Below are positions 45,141-56,783 of a stretch of DNA of 64,000 nucleotides, in pieces (position 1 is the first letter of the stretch; each line of letters starts with the position of its first letter). The stretch is from Phyto melanocephala (Eukaryota; Arthropoda; Insecta; Diptera; Rhinophoridae). The DNA lies in NCBI GenBank assembly GCA_941918925.1, contig OW799234.1:67327043-67391042 (forward strand), written 5' to 3'. A program made the translations under genes and the position numbers. The notes under the pieces are model-generated. The model was given only the letters and a program-made list of their open reading frames with translations, did no database searches and had not been told where the DNA came from.

Positions 45141-45364
45141 CCATTTTTGTGCCACCTGTTTTAATAAACAATATCCAATCGGGAAGTGTGATTAGCGAAA
45201 ACTTTTTGCATCAATGGTGGTCGAATGTCAGTGAGAAGTTTGTTAAACCTGAAGTGGCAATCAGGTCTAGCTTATTGCCAGAAACCGTATACACCAACAC
45301 ACAATATTACAGTGGTGTTAAACAGCATTATCTTAGAGACCACTTTACGTATCTATTACACTAA
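45141..45364 (+). CDS. Candidate 3'-terminal coding exon, unknown protein
   Basis: A good acceptor, TGTATGAATATAATTACAG ending at 45140, is followed by an uninterrupted 74-codon stretch with clear protein-like composition: IFVPPVLINNIQSGSVISEN, FLHQWWSNVSEKFVKPEVAI, RSSLLPETVYTNTQYYSGVK, QHYLRDHFTYLLH, ending TAA 45362-45364. No family recognised; no transposon ends nearby on this strand (family A ends at 44970). The two bases before the first full codon fit the one-base overhang of the candidate donor at 4863. The strongest host-exon candidate in the window. Confidence 0.45.
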
Positions 45365-47230
45365 ATTGTTCGTTTACCTAACGTTTCATTTAAAAAATCA
45401 AAAATATTAAACATCCTGTTTGTTTTATTCACCATCTTATTAATATGCGCATTAAGAGCATTCAATTGAAGTACAAAAAGGTCAATGACAATGGCCTTGC
45501 AGCAATCACTACTAACTGTAACTTCTGGTCGAAATCGTATTGGTAAATTATCTTCACTCCTATCGCGGCAGTCAACTAATTGATTTTCATATTATTCAAA
45601 AACAATACAAACATTTTCTAGTGAAATTTGTAATGAGTTCTACGAACTGAATCATGAATCTTAACAACTTGCAAGCATAGCTCAGAGTATCAATTTTAGT
45701 TCTGAGAAGCAAACAACTAATTGTAGGTCATGACGAATCCCGTAATCATAGCTTTTACTGTTCACAATTTGGCACCATGAGAATGTTGTTATTATACACT
45801 GAAAAAAGTTGTTACAAAAAAAAAATGATTTTATGGTATTAAAGTAATACGAAAACTTAATAGCGGGTATTAAACTTTCGAAACGAACTATAGAATATAC
45901 GAATATAGAACTATTTTTTTTATGTACAAAATTTGTCTCACAGATGGATAATTTTTTTTTCTACGAACAAAAATAGGCTTCAAAATCCTTATTACTGCTA
46001 CTACCAGCATTTCGTAATATACATTTTAATAACAGCTATTAAATTAATAAATTTAAATGTTATTCAAATTGTAGTTCAAATTTAGGGAATTTATTCAAAG
46101 GTTTTATTATTACTCGGTTAAAAATAAGAATTTAGATTAAAAAAAAATGTAACTAAGATATAGCATAATCACTTTGTTTATTTAAATTCATTTGCTGGTG
46201 TGTATCAAATCAAATAAATATTAATTATTAACTAAATGCTTATACTGAGAAATGACAGTGAGCGACATTTAAATTCCAACATTTATTTTAACTGCTACAA
46301 GACAATAAAATAAATGTAGGTCAGAATGTAAAAAAAATAGAAATAAGCAAAATGGCCATACACATGTCTCACTTTAGACCACACATAAAGTAAACAGACA
46401 AATAGAAAAATTTAATATAAGTTTGGTTTTAGAAGTTTCCTGGCCGTAGATAGAAATTAAGAAATTCAAATAAATTATTTTTGCTTTATATAGTATATCC
46501 TTTAGGAATACCCTTCATTAATAGAAGATGACTTCTCGTTCAAGTTAATAATTTCTTGGATATTTGGTCAAAAACAATAGTACATTACAAGTACATTATA
46601 TTATAATAATTACCGCAGGTTTTTGAAGGAGACACTTTTGTTTTTATGAATTTTGCTTTAATGCATTCCAAATATACCAGAAAAAAATATAAATTAATTT
46701 AAATTACTTGGGCACTGACTAAAGTGATCGATAAACGCCGCTATACTAGAACAATATCGCCAGCAATGGTGAATTTTCGTCAAACGTGGGAATTTATTTA
46801 TTTATTCATTTACTTAAAAATGTATATACAAATTTATATTCATACATGTTTCCTTTGTATATAAATAAATATATATTTTAATGTAATTTGTGAACCATTT
46901 TATATTTAGATTTTTAAATTTACTTTCGAAAAACAGGTTTTAGCCTCTACTTAAAATTTTATGATTTCGAGAAAATATTTATCCTCTTGTTGATCAAGTG
47001 CGATATGTGATTTTTAATTTCTGAAAAATTTTTCATGATAACTAGTCAACTCCTTAAATATATTTTATACCCACATTGATGATATTTTATCTGCCAACCT
47101 TTCATTTTATCTGATATGAATGGTTATGGGTGTTCAAGGGGATACATTTGTAATAACTAAATATTTATGGCCCATATTTAATTTCGTACCCCATCTTGAA
47201 TTCGAATTTTATATAAATATTTAATCTGTC
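45365..47230. other. AT-rich non-coding stretch
   Basis: No gene or complete element recognised. CACTGAAAAAAGTTGTTAC at 45798-45816 resembles the shared end piece at 1-66/47878-47941. Otherwise nothing seen. Confidence 0.45.
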
Positions 47231-47941
47231 TTAGCAAATTTTTGGGTTTTTTTGCATAAATCTTGGTTTTAGATATCGCCACAAAATGAAGTCCGGAGCC
47301 GTCAAATCAGGCAACCGTGGAGTCCAATCAACATCACCATTGCTTGAAATAACTTGTTGTGGAAAGAGGTGTCGCAGTAATTCCATTTTAATCTTGACTG
47401 TATGTGATGTGGCACTGTCTTGTAGAAACCACATGTTAGTCAAGTCCAATGCATGCAGTTGTGGCGTTAAAAAGTTTTTAATCATATCACAATATCGCTC
47501 CCCATTGACAGTTACCGTTACGCCCTTTTCAGTTTCAAGGAACTAAGTCCAATGATTCCTCCTGAACCAATTGCATACCAGGCTGTCACTGCCGAATAAT
47601 TTGAGGGTTTTCCATTGCGCAGAACTGACTATTCTGTTTATTCACATATTCATTCAAATAAAAATGTGCCTCGTCACTCATTATGATTTTTTTTTTAAAG
47701 AAAATCGAGGTTGTCATGGGCGCACTGTAACATGCTATTGGCATATGTACGGTGGCGTAAATAGTACATAATAATAGTCTTAGCTCTTGTGTCAACTGAA
47801 TCTTAAATGGAAATAAATGCAAATTTTTGTGCAAAAGTGTGGCCAAAGTTGCTCTTTAAAGAGCAAGCTTCTGAGCACGCCGCACCGTGTTGCGGCTAGT
47901 GTAAAAGTAACTTTTTTCTGATTATTTTTTTCAGTGTTTTT
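47231..47941 (-). pseudogene. Mariner DD41D transposase relic
   Basis: From right to left on minus: SRNTVRRAQKLAL, stop, RATLATLLHKNLHLFPFK, IQLTQELR (DNA-binding part), IMSDEAHFYLNEYVNKQNSQ (first block, about 47640-47690), a gap with frameshifts, WFLQDSATSHT (second block) and DLTAPDFILWRYL (third block). By count 41 residues separate the second and third aspartates. All three aspartates survive, but at least one stop and several frameshifts interrupt the frame. The outer 64 bp match 1-66 of the window. Confidence 0.85.
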
Positions 47942-48015
47942 AATGATGCAATTTTGTCACAGACATTCCAAGTAAACAAAAAACACATAAAGCTTATTTT
48001 TATGTTGGCCCGTTG

Positions 48016-48753
48016 TTATACCCTTCACCTGTGGTGCACAAGGGTATATATAGCTTTGTCATTCCGTTTGTAATTTCTACAATTTTCATTTCCGACCCCA
48101 TAAAGTATATATTTTCTGAAAGCTTATGAATAGAGGAGTCGATTAAGCCCTGACCGTCTGTCCGTCTGCCCGTCTGTCCGTGTGTTGGTTGAAATCAACT
48201 TTTAGAAGCAACTATACGTTTCTCAGATCTGTATATGGTATCAATCTCTTGGAAATATCCAGGAATGAATCGCTATTGAAATTCAGCACAATCGCCCTAT
48301 AACTTTCTGAGATATGAGCAAAAAACCACGACCACCTCGTTTTTTTTCACAATTACAACAACAACATACATACAATAGATACATGTAAAAAACATACCAA
48401 ACAAAAAAAATTAAAAAAAAAAAATATTAAAAATAAGAAAAAAATAATAAAAAAAAACTACAAAAAAAAATTTTAAAAAAATTTTAAAAAAAATTTTAAA
48501 AATTTTTCTAAAAAAATTTTTCAAAAAAATTTAAAAAAAATATAAAAAAAATAATAAAATATAAATAATATATTAAATAAAATAAAATTTTTTTGGCTCA
48601 GCTGGGATTCGATGCCACATTTATTCTAACGTGTACGTAAGCACGTATTTTATATGGGATGAATGGTGATACAAACAATTGTTATTGCATGACTACACGT
48701 TGTGAAGGGTATATAAGATTCGGCACGGCCGAATATAGCACTGTTACTTGTTT
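48016..48753 (-). mobile_element. Family A repeat, copy 6, with internally inverted segment
   Basis: Outer left end is the hairpin ATACCCTTCACCTGTGGTGC with AAGGGTAT (48019-48046). Then GACCCCATAAAGTATATATT, CGTCTGTCCGTCTGCCCGTC, GACCACCTCG. The cap on minus closes it (ATTCGGCACGGCCGAAT, CACTGTTACTTGTT). The middle (about 48380-48650) reads GGCTCAGCTGGGATTCGAT on plus, opposite to what the ends require; in copies 4, 5 and 7 this block has the orientation of the cap. Confidence 0.8.
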
Positions 48754-49617
48754 TAATTGATTTTTGAAGTCAAATATACAAAATTTTCACGGAAAGAGGG
48801 GATTTCAGGGCTGTATTCAAAATGATCTCATTTGATTTTGGTGACAGATATTTTGATTGGGAAAAAAAATCTGCCTTCGGACAAGTATCTTCTGTAAAAA
48901 AAAGGAATGCTGTTTGAGACATTTTCATATGCACCTTTTTTAGAGCGAAACCCCGACTAAAGGTCCATTTTTTCTTAAAATTTGGGTTAGGTAAGCAATA
49001 TCTAAAAAGTCCCAGAGAGTCCCAGTTTCAAACCACTACAGAAATGTTACATAATTTGTTTTCAACAAACTGTGAAAAAATCAGCTGCCTATACTTGCCC
49101 TCCTGGGAGTTATTGCGATTTTAGTATATCACTCTCTGTATTTATTCCGTAGAAATACAACGGAAATTCTCCAAATCACTTATTTTTTTATTCTACATCT
49201 ATTCTAGCACTCCACAAAAATGAGAATAACCCTCTTAAAACTTCAAACCGGTATCAAATTAAAGCTTTTATTGCCACCTTTCAAATAAGAAATGAAATAG
49301 ATTTTGGTTTTATATAAAATTTCAGAGTTATTCAACAAATATCGAAAAATCATGAAAATTTGACGTTTATAATTCTTGTTCGGACCACCCTATAATTTAT
49401 TTTAAAAACTAATCATAGGGTATTTATCAGAAATAAAACAAGAATTAAAATAAATTTTTCTTTAAATTTTTCGAACAATTTTTTTTTTATTTTTTGAAAA
49501 TTTGACCCAACAATTTTTTTCGGTGTAAATTTTTTTTTCACTCATTCTGTTTGGGATTTCATTCTGACCAATCTGTAGAAGTTTCTTATCGATACAATCA
49601 AAATTACAGTTTAGGCA
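48754..49617. other. Unrecognised stretch
   Basis: GC slightly higher between 48.85 and 49.15 kb but no open frame of note. No transposon end recognised. Confidence 0.35.
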
Positions 49618-49788
49618 ATATGATTTCCAAAAAATTCTGGTTTCGCAACACTGTGCGCCGTCGAATTGAGAATGGCGAATTGTTTTGAACACTTTCTTGA
49701 ACAGCAGTAATGTTTTCAGCCGATCTTGCAGTACGTTGTGGTCCATGCTTGGGCCTATCAACTACAGTTCCTTTTTCTTCAAATTAAT
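49618..49788 (-). pseudogene. Mariner transposase DNA-binding domain relic
   Basis: One open minus frame: FEEKGTVVDRPKHGPQRTAR, SAENITAVQESVQNNSPFSI, RRRTVLRNQNFLEII. This matches the stretch between the two helix-turn-helix parts of mariner transposases (G-V-DRPK-GRPRTAR-AENI-AV-ESV). Nothing of the catalytic domain follows on minus. The longer minus ORF in another frame is a shadow. Confidence 0.7.
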
Positions 49789-51739
49789 CCATTTCACACC
49801 GGCGGACACTTTTCAAGTTACCGACACTTGAAACATTTGAACAGTATGTTTTTCGAACTTATTTATTATATTTTTAAAAACTAAAATTTTCCAACAGTAA
49901 GAATTTAATTATTGGAAAAATAGTTTTAAGATAAAAAAACTACAATTTAAGATTAAAATTACAACCAAATTAGATTTGTTCTACATTCGTAAATCTAGCG
50001 TACGTTTTGTCATGCCTTTCACTGTCACCATTGTTTAAACCAACTCAAATTAAATGTAAATAAACGTCTAATGTAATAATAGCATGACACAATACAATAG
50101 AGAATATTCAATAATAAATACCAATTAAATTCTATTAAATAATTAACCCAATGAAATTCAACGAAAACAGATTATTTATCTAATCTTATAGTTATTTTTT
50201 TGCTTTAAATTTATTTGATATACATTTAAGTAAGTAAAGGCAATTATCTGTAATTCATTTCAAATAGCTCTTAAATGCGTACACAAATTTAAATTCTCAT
50301 ACTGGCACGTATATACCTACACATATACCAGCACTCGCAATAGGATTTAGTTGCTTAAGAAAGTATTTTGTGGATTTAGTTGAAATAAACAGCCGGCAGC
50401 AGTATTTACTTGTAATTGAAGAAAATTGAAAATCTCTTTCCGCAATCACTTTATTGTACGTGTTTACTGATGGAATTGAATTTTACAGCTTAAGTATGAT
50501 AAAGTGTGGCCACAAGGATATAAATATAAAATACATAGATACACTTAATGCGTCATAATATTATCGTACACACAATCGTAAACTTACATGCTTATAAATA
50601 TCTTTTAAGTTAAGCATCGCTGTATGTGAATAAAGTATGCAGCTGCGAATGAGTGTTGTATGTATAGTTGGGTGTGCAAGTGTGTAAATTATATGCTGCA
50701 GTATTTGTACTCGTCTATCCGTAAAAACCTGTCATGATGCACGTGACATTATATGAAAGAAATCGGTCACTAGTGTCCGATTAAAAATTTTTTTTATAGA
50801 AATGACATACTCGTTCATCTACAGATTAAATGTAGCAAAACTGCTTGTTTAGTTTTACATTTACTGATTTGTTTCTTATAAGCGCAAGATATTTCTAAAT
50901 TTAAACAAAAAATTTATTGTGATAATGAAAGAAAAATCTAAAAAATTATGCCTTTGAAACCTGCTACGGCTTCATCGTCAACACTACTTAAAAAAAAAAA
51001 ACTATTTTATTTCACCGAAACAATCAACAAAAAATTAAGAAAAATATATCCTTTCATATCCTTGAAAGTTTTAATTAAAATATTTCAGAAATAAAAAAAT
51101 TTGCTGCAAACTGTATTAGCATTGCAAAAAAGGATTGTTGCGTATCAGTGGCTTCATTTAAAAGGCCGTAACTCGATTTTTAACGAAATCACGTTTTTAT
51201 CATTTTCTGGTAGTCTACACATAAACAAATCAACTATAAAAAATCCTGTAAGCTTCGATTAAATGTATCGGACTTATAGCTACATAAAAAAGCTCTATTT
51301 TATTTCTTTCTTTAAAATTTTCAGTTTTTTTCTTCTACTCTAAAGTATTTAAAAGTAGAGATAAGACATTTTTGAATTGGCAAACGATATAAAATTATTC
51401 CTCTAAAATATTAAAAGATATTAAAATACTTTAATTTTTACTTTCGAAGATAAGGCAGAAACTTATTTCGCATTGATATAAAATACTAAAAAAAGGGAAT
51501 TATCTTGATTTGTTGGTACCTTACTTAAAAGACTGAAATACGTTTATGATGATTTTATATGTGACTATAAATCCATTATTTTCCACAATAGTTTACAATA
51601 CTTTTAGGGGTGATGTGTTCGCTAGTGAACTACCAGAAACATTAAAATAGAGAATTCTAAAAAATATTGAGACGCCTTTTTATATTAAGTCATCGATATA
51701 TTACGTAAAAATATAAAAATAAATGTTGTTTGATTAAAA
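49789..51739. other. AT-rich non-coding stretch
   Basis: Nearly 2 kb with no recognisable gene or transposon. Several pale simple repeats only. Confidence 0.5.
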
Positions 51740-51986
51740 ATTCTAAAACAAGACTTGTGTATAAGAAATATTATGGCAAAATTTGAGCCTACTAACCTTT
51801 TCGGTCGAGTTCTACTGTGCTTTCAACAGACGGACAGACGGACGGTCATAGCTAGATCGTCATAAAATTAAACCCCGATTCAGAAAATATATACTTTATG
51901 GGGTCTAAAATGGATATTTTGATGTGTTGCAAACGCAATGACAAAATGAATATACCCCCACCATTTTTTTGGTGGCGGGTAAAAAA
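51740..51986 (+). mobile_element. Family B 3' fragment
   Basis: AAAATTTGAGCCTACTAACC, CAGACGGACAGACGGACGGT, AGCTAGATCGTCATAAAAT, TATACTTTATGGGGTCTAAA and the terminal hairpin CCCCCACC-ATTTTTTT-GGTGG with CGGGTA. Cap and first two thirds absent. Confidence 0.75.
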
Positions 51987-52172
51987 GACAAAGGACAAAG
52001 GAAAATGACAATTTATTACTTAATTACTAATAACGTCTTTAAATTCTATGTATATCGAAGATTTTATGTACGAAAAAGATGTAATATGGTGTTATTTTTG
52101 ACTACTTAGGTGTATATAACGAGAACAAGAAAAAATATCGAAACTTTAAGAAATATCGATATATAAAAAAAG

Positions 52173-52871
52173 AACAAGTAAGAGTGCTATATTCGGACGT
52201 GCCGAATATTATGTACCCTTCACAACGTGTAGTCATGCAATAACAATTGTTTGTATCACCATTCATCTCATATAAAATACGTACATACATACACGTAAAA
52301 AACATACCATTGTAATATTATAAATTGGGTTTACGTATGTATGTTTTAAAAATAAAACATCTACAAAAAATAAAAAAAATTTAAAACAAAAAAATTTTTT
52401 TTAAAAATTAAAAAAAAATATATCAAAAAAAAAAATAAAAAAAATATAATTAATATATAAAATCAAATAAAAAAATTTTTTTTTGGCTCAGCTGGGATTC
52501 GATGCCACGTCTACTCTAACCAGTATATGTATGTTGTTGGTGTGTTATAAAAAAAACGCGGTGGCCGTGGTTTTTGCTTTAATCTCAGTTGTTTATGTTT
52601 CGATGTTTCTGAATTTCAATACGGATCTACATCCGAATATTTCTGATATTTTAGTACTTCCCCGGGTCCAGCCGATGCCGAGGGGCTTCAAAAAGTTGAT
52701 TTCAACATACACACGAACAGACGGATAGACTGAAGAGCTTGATCGACTCCCCTATTCAAAAGCTTTCAGAATATATATACCTAATGGGGTCGGAAATGAC
52801 AATTGTTGAACTTTCAAACAGAATGACAAACCTATATATTTTCCTTTTTTTTCACTATGTGAAGGGTATAA
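52173..52871 (+). mobile_element. Family A repeat, copy 7 (complete)
   Basis: AACAAGTAAGAGTGCTATAT, hairpin ATTCGGACGTGCCGAAT (one change), GTACCCTTCACAACGTGTAG, A-rich middle, GGCTCAGCTGGGATTCGATG and CCACGTC, CGCGGTGGCCGTGG, AGACGGATAGAC, ATCGACTCCCCTATTC, CTAATGGGGTCGG and TATGTGAAGGGTATAA. Same block order as the 44.2-kb copy. Confidence 0.85.
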
Positions 52872-53822
52872 AAATCAAAATTGGTATTTATTATTACTGC
52901 AAAAATATATCAAAACGATAAATAAATATATAAAAGTATGTATTCATTTGCCCACCATTAGTTTTTGAAATTTATGATACTAAATCATATTTATAAGTAT
53001 AACGCAACTTAGCTCTAATCAACTATAAACATTCTACTTACTGTAGCATACTTACAAGCCATCTTATTCATTGTTATTGAGAGTGTGTGGAAGTGTGGAA
53101 AATTTTTAATTGTTAAATATCACTTAAAAAAACAATCAGATTTACAAACTCGAACACTATAACCCCAACAAACCAAAAAGTTTTGGAAATAGTTTGTAAC
53201 AAATTGACTACCTTAAATTTAAAAAAGTGTTAAAAATAAATATTGTAAAAGAATTGTTCAAAACTATTAAACAAACGAAATTGAATCCTTTTGTAATATT
53301 GTCTGTCGTCTAAAAGTAGCATAGCTGTGCTTTAACAGCATTTTTTTCTTAATTAATTTCTTTTCCTATCAAATGACATTTTCTTCATATTCATAATCAC
53401 TCATATTGTTATTAAATTTCTTAAACTTAAAGAAAATATCATTTTATAGGAACAAAAGGAAAGATTTTGAAATAAATATTATGCTTTCTATTTTTTTTTT
53501 TTAATTTTATTAAGTTGAAACATAAATAATAGTTTTAAATTTATTTCAGTGGAGTTGTCGTAGCGATTTTGATTTTAGCGAAAAAAAAATTGTATAAAAG
53601 ACAAAAATAAAAGGACTTTGTTAGCTTATTTTATATAAAAAAAATTTTTAAAAATTAATAAAATTATTAAAGTGATTTTTTTATATGCACATGCATGTGT
53701 GTGGCTTTTTGATAATTGATGCAATCAACATTTTTACAGCTAAATAAAAAAATTACGAGCCAGCTAAACTGCTGTGGAAAAAGAACTTCTATGACAGTGC
53801 ATCAGCAATCATATCACTAAAA
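52872..53822. other. AT-rich non-coding stretch
   Basis: No gene or transposon end recognised. Confidence 0.45.
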
Positions 53823-54232
53823 AACAAATAAGAGCGATATATTCGGCCATGCCGAATCTAATAATACCCTTCACTGTCATTTAAATTGGCATAAACACCA
53901 CATCGTAGTTAAGTTTAGATTTTATGCAATGTGCTATTTTGTTTGTTATTTCTGACGCCATCTTTGATTCTGAGTTTTTACACAGTTAAGTAAAAGCCCT
54001 TCTATTTGATACCACTATTTTGGGGGTTAAAGGGGACAAAGTCTTAAATACTATATTGGACTCATATATTCGCCATTTAATCTAGGATGCCAAACTGATT
54101 TTTTCCTTTTATATCTAACCATATTTTGATACTCAAGCTCTTTCATTTTATTATCATATTGACTCTCTTGGTTGTATAGAAACTGAAAAATATCGATTTC
54201 CATTTGTAAATTTTAGGAAATAAACACCGAAG
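53823..54232 (+). mobile_element. Family A repeat, copy 8, interrupted
   Basis: Cap AACAAATAAGAGCGATATAT, hairpin ATTCGGCCATGCCGAAT, AATACCCTTCACTGTCAT, then the long-form interior blocks (GACGCCATCTTTGATTCTGA, AAGCCCTTCTATTTGATACC, CTCTCTTGGTTGTATAGAAA) as in the 25-kb copy. It stops where the TIR element at 54233 begins; the far end is not found beyond 55761. Confidence 0.75.
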
Positions 54233-55761
54233 CAATTGGAGGGCTCAAAGCTGTACCGAACCAAGTCATAAAATATAAAAAATGTCAAAATTAGTGCCAA
54301 ATTCTGCGCAAAATTTAACTCTATTTAGTTCTGTAACCTGCTAAGTCAAAAAATGTTTAGTTCCTAAGGTAGCGGTAAAAAACCCAAGTCAATTGTTCTC
54401 ATTTTCGATTTTTTTCGAAGCTGAAACGAACCAAGTCAGTGTGATCCAAATTGGAATTGAACAAAACATATATAAAACATTACATATAACAAAAACATTA
54501 AATAAATAAAAAATTTACAAGACCCACTAAAAAACGAAAAATATTCTTGGTTCAAAAAAAAAAAACGGTTAAGTATTGCCTGAGTGTGTAGCGTGATTAT
54601 TTTATTAATTAAAAAATATTTAATTTCATACTTTGTAAAAAATAACTTTGTTTAAAGAAAATTAGAAAATTATACCATTGATTGATTTGATTTTTGAGTT
54701 TGTTTAAATTATTTGCCATTCATAGATAACCAAAAGTGCAAAACAATTGAAAACATTTTCCCCAACAGTTATTCAGTTTTCATAAATATTTTAAGAAATC
54801 AGTGTTAATTAAAAATGGAAAGTGGTAATAGTAGTGCTAGTGATTTTTCCTCTAATGAGGATGAGGAATATTGTCCAGGATCAGAATCATCGGACAGTAA
54901 TAGTTTTGCTAATCTATAAGGTAATTAAACATTTGGTTATTAAATTGAATTTTTTTTATTATTATTATTTTTTGTATTTATTATTATAGAAAATGTGGCT
55001 GTAGAGCCGGTGGCTGGGCCATCATCTGCATCTGCAGGACTGGGAAGGAAGAAACAAAAGCAGAAGGCAAAGTGGACAAAGAATCTGCGTAAGATTGGCT
55101 GCAACAGTGGAAAGGAATACAGAAACCAAAAAGGTCTTACCATTTCTGCAAAAACATTTTTTCGCAATTTCGATTGTGGATGCAAACACAAATGTTATTA
55201 CGTCAGAAAACAAAGAACGAGATATGATTGATTTGATAAAATTTATTTCACCCGTGTACCACAGTTTCTATAAGAATCTACCAGTCAAACAAGAGATAAC
55301 AACGAGACAACATCAGGACCAGCCCCAAAATGATGAAGTTGAAAATGACGAATTTTTTTATGTGTAAACATTTTTTATACCCTTCATTTAACCTTAAAAT
55401 TCAATATTTTTCCCATATACTTGTAGTTAATTAATTTTAAATAAATGAATTAATTTTTTTTACTACTTTTATCAAAAATTATACACTTTTATTTTACTAC
55501 AAAATTACAATAGTTGTTAATAATAACTATTATTCGGAGTAAAAATGAACCAAGTCACTCTTTGTTGCAAAAGTTTTCAAATGCAGTTTGTAAAATTTAT
55601 GTCATTAAACAATTTTGAGAATAAACTTTAAAACAGTTTTTAGTATTTATAACTGAAATATTCATTCCAGGAATTAATGGCAGTTAATCTACTAAACCTC
55701 AAAATATCTTCGAATTGTGTTTTAGTGACTTGGTTCGCTTCAGCTCTGAGCCCTCCAATTG
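54233..55761 (+). mobile_element. TIR DNA transposon with spliced, internally deleted gene
   Basis: CAATTGGAGGGCTCAAAGCT at 54233 and its inverted match (read inward from 55761, CAATTGGAGGGCTCAGAGCT) extend to about 36 bp including CGAACCAAGTCA. GAACCAAGTCA or its complement also recurs near 54260, 54427, 55547 and 55725, so these are subterminal repeats. The enclosed gene has a 69-bp intron. No target duplication visible. Superfamily not assigned. Confidence 0.8.
54815..55367 (+). pseudogene. Two-exon transposon gene, deleted
   Basis: Exon 1 (54815-54920): MESGNSSASDFSSNEDEEYC, then PGSESSDSNSFANL, a TAA at 54917-54919, donor GTAATT at 54921. Exon 2 from 54990 after TTATTATAG: joined in phase (G+AA), ENVAVEPVAGPSSASAGLGR, KKQKQKAKWTKNLRKIGCNS, GKEYRNQKGL, a cysteine pattern DCGCKHKC, then by frameshift ENKERDMIDLIKF and ISPVYHSFYKNLPV, ending TAA 55365-55367. 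This matches from memory an uncharacterised insect transposon-protein family with an N-terminal KW-KN-RK...GKEY and C-C-C motif and an SP-Y--FY-NL C-terminus. The large middle (catalytic) part is missing. Confidence 0.6.
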
Positions 55762-55895
55762 TGCGTTGATGCTTATATCACAGTGGGTTACAAACCGGTT
55801 TGTTTCTAAAAAATAATTTCTGAGATTATGGTTTATAAATAATTTGGTGTCTTAAACGTCTTCCAAAATTATTTAGAAGTTTAAAAAATTTTGAT

Positions 55896-56772
55896 ATATG
55901 GACACTTCCATGACAATGTCAACCACGACTGTAAAAATAAAAACTCTTAAAAGTTTTTCAATATAAGTTTATTGATAAAAAAAACACTGAAATTTTACTA
56001 TGCGCAGGTATTAAGAGCTTATTAAATTATTTTAAGAGCAATAATAAGAGTTAAATTTGAATATCTCTTTGAGTTACTTCAAAGAATTGCAATCAACTAT
56101 TTTATTTGTAGCGACTTAATGGTAAAAATAAGATGCAATATTCTTTTAAATAAATTAAAAAGATCCATAGGAAAAAAGAAAATATAGAGTCCAATTTGCG
56201 GTATTTTTTTTTTATTTCGGTTGGATGTTATTTTAATGTCACGTACGTAGTGCAAAAACCTTACTTGTCTCCTTCATTCGTATTTGAACAGTCGCAAGAG
56301 CACCCAATTTAGAATTTAACTTTTTTTCTTATAATAATAAAAATTTTATAACCTTAGAATACTATTAGAAAAAAATCTGTCACGTACGGTATGTCACGAA
56401 CGATAATAAATAGAATTTGTTATAAAATCATTTAAAGATTGTTTTCAATTAAGTATGATGGGTTTTAAATGAACAATATTTGGTTTAGTGTAAGAAATTA
56501 AAAAAAAACACCTCCCAAGATTCGCAGATTTTTTCACATTTCCATATATACCTCAAAATCATTTCTGTTTTATGTCACGTACGATATATTCTTTTTTTAC
56601 TGGGTATTTTAGACAAGAATGATTCGAATTTAATTATTTTTTTTTTATATACAGTAGCCTTTGAATGGAACATAAAGATCTAATTTTGTTTCAGTTACTC
56701 TTACTTTTGCAAAAATTACTCCACTTTATAGGAGTACAAATGTCACGTACGATGACATGGAAATGCCCATAT
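55896..56772. mobile_element. TIR element with five TGTCACGWACG motifs
   Basis: ATATGGACACTTCCATGACA (55896-55915) matches the inverted right end ATATGGGCATTTCCATGTCA (56772-56753) at 17 of 20 positions. TTTAAAAAATTT adjoins both sides (55880-55891 and 56772-56783), either a longer TIR or a duplication. Inside, TGTCACGTACG or TGTCACGAACG occurs at 56237, 56379, 56392, 56573 and 56741. Non-coding; class unknown. Confidence 0.65.
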
Positions 56773-56783
56773 TTAAAAAATTT

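Noticed and set aside
49462..49761. 99-codon minus ORF
   Set aside because: The mariner DNA-binding similarity is in a different minus frame (49618-49788).
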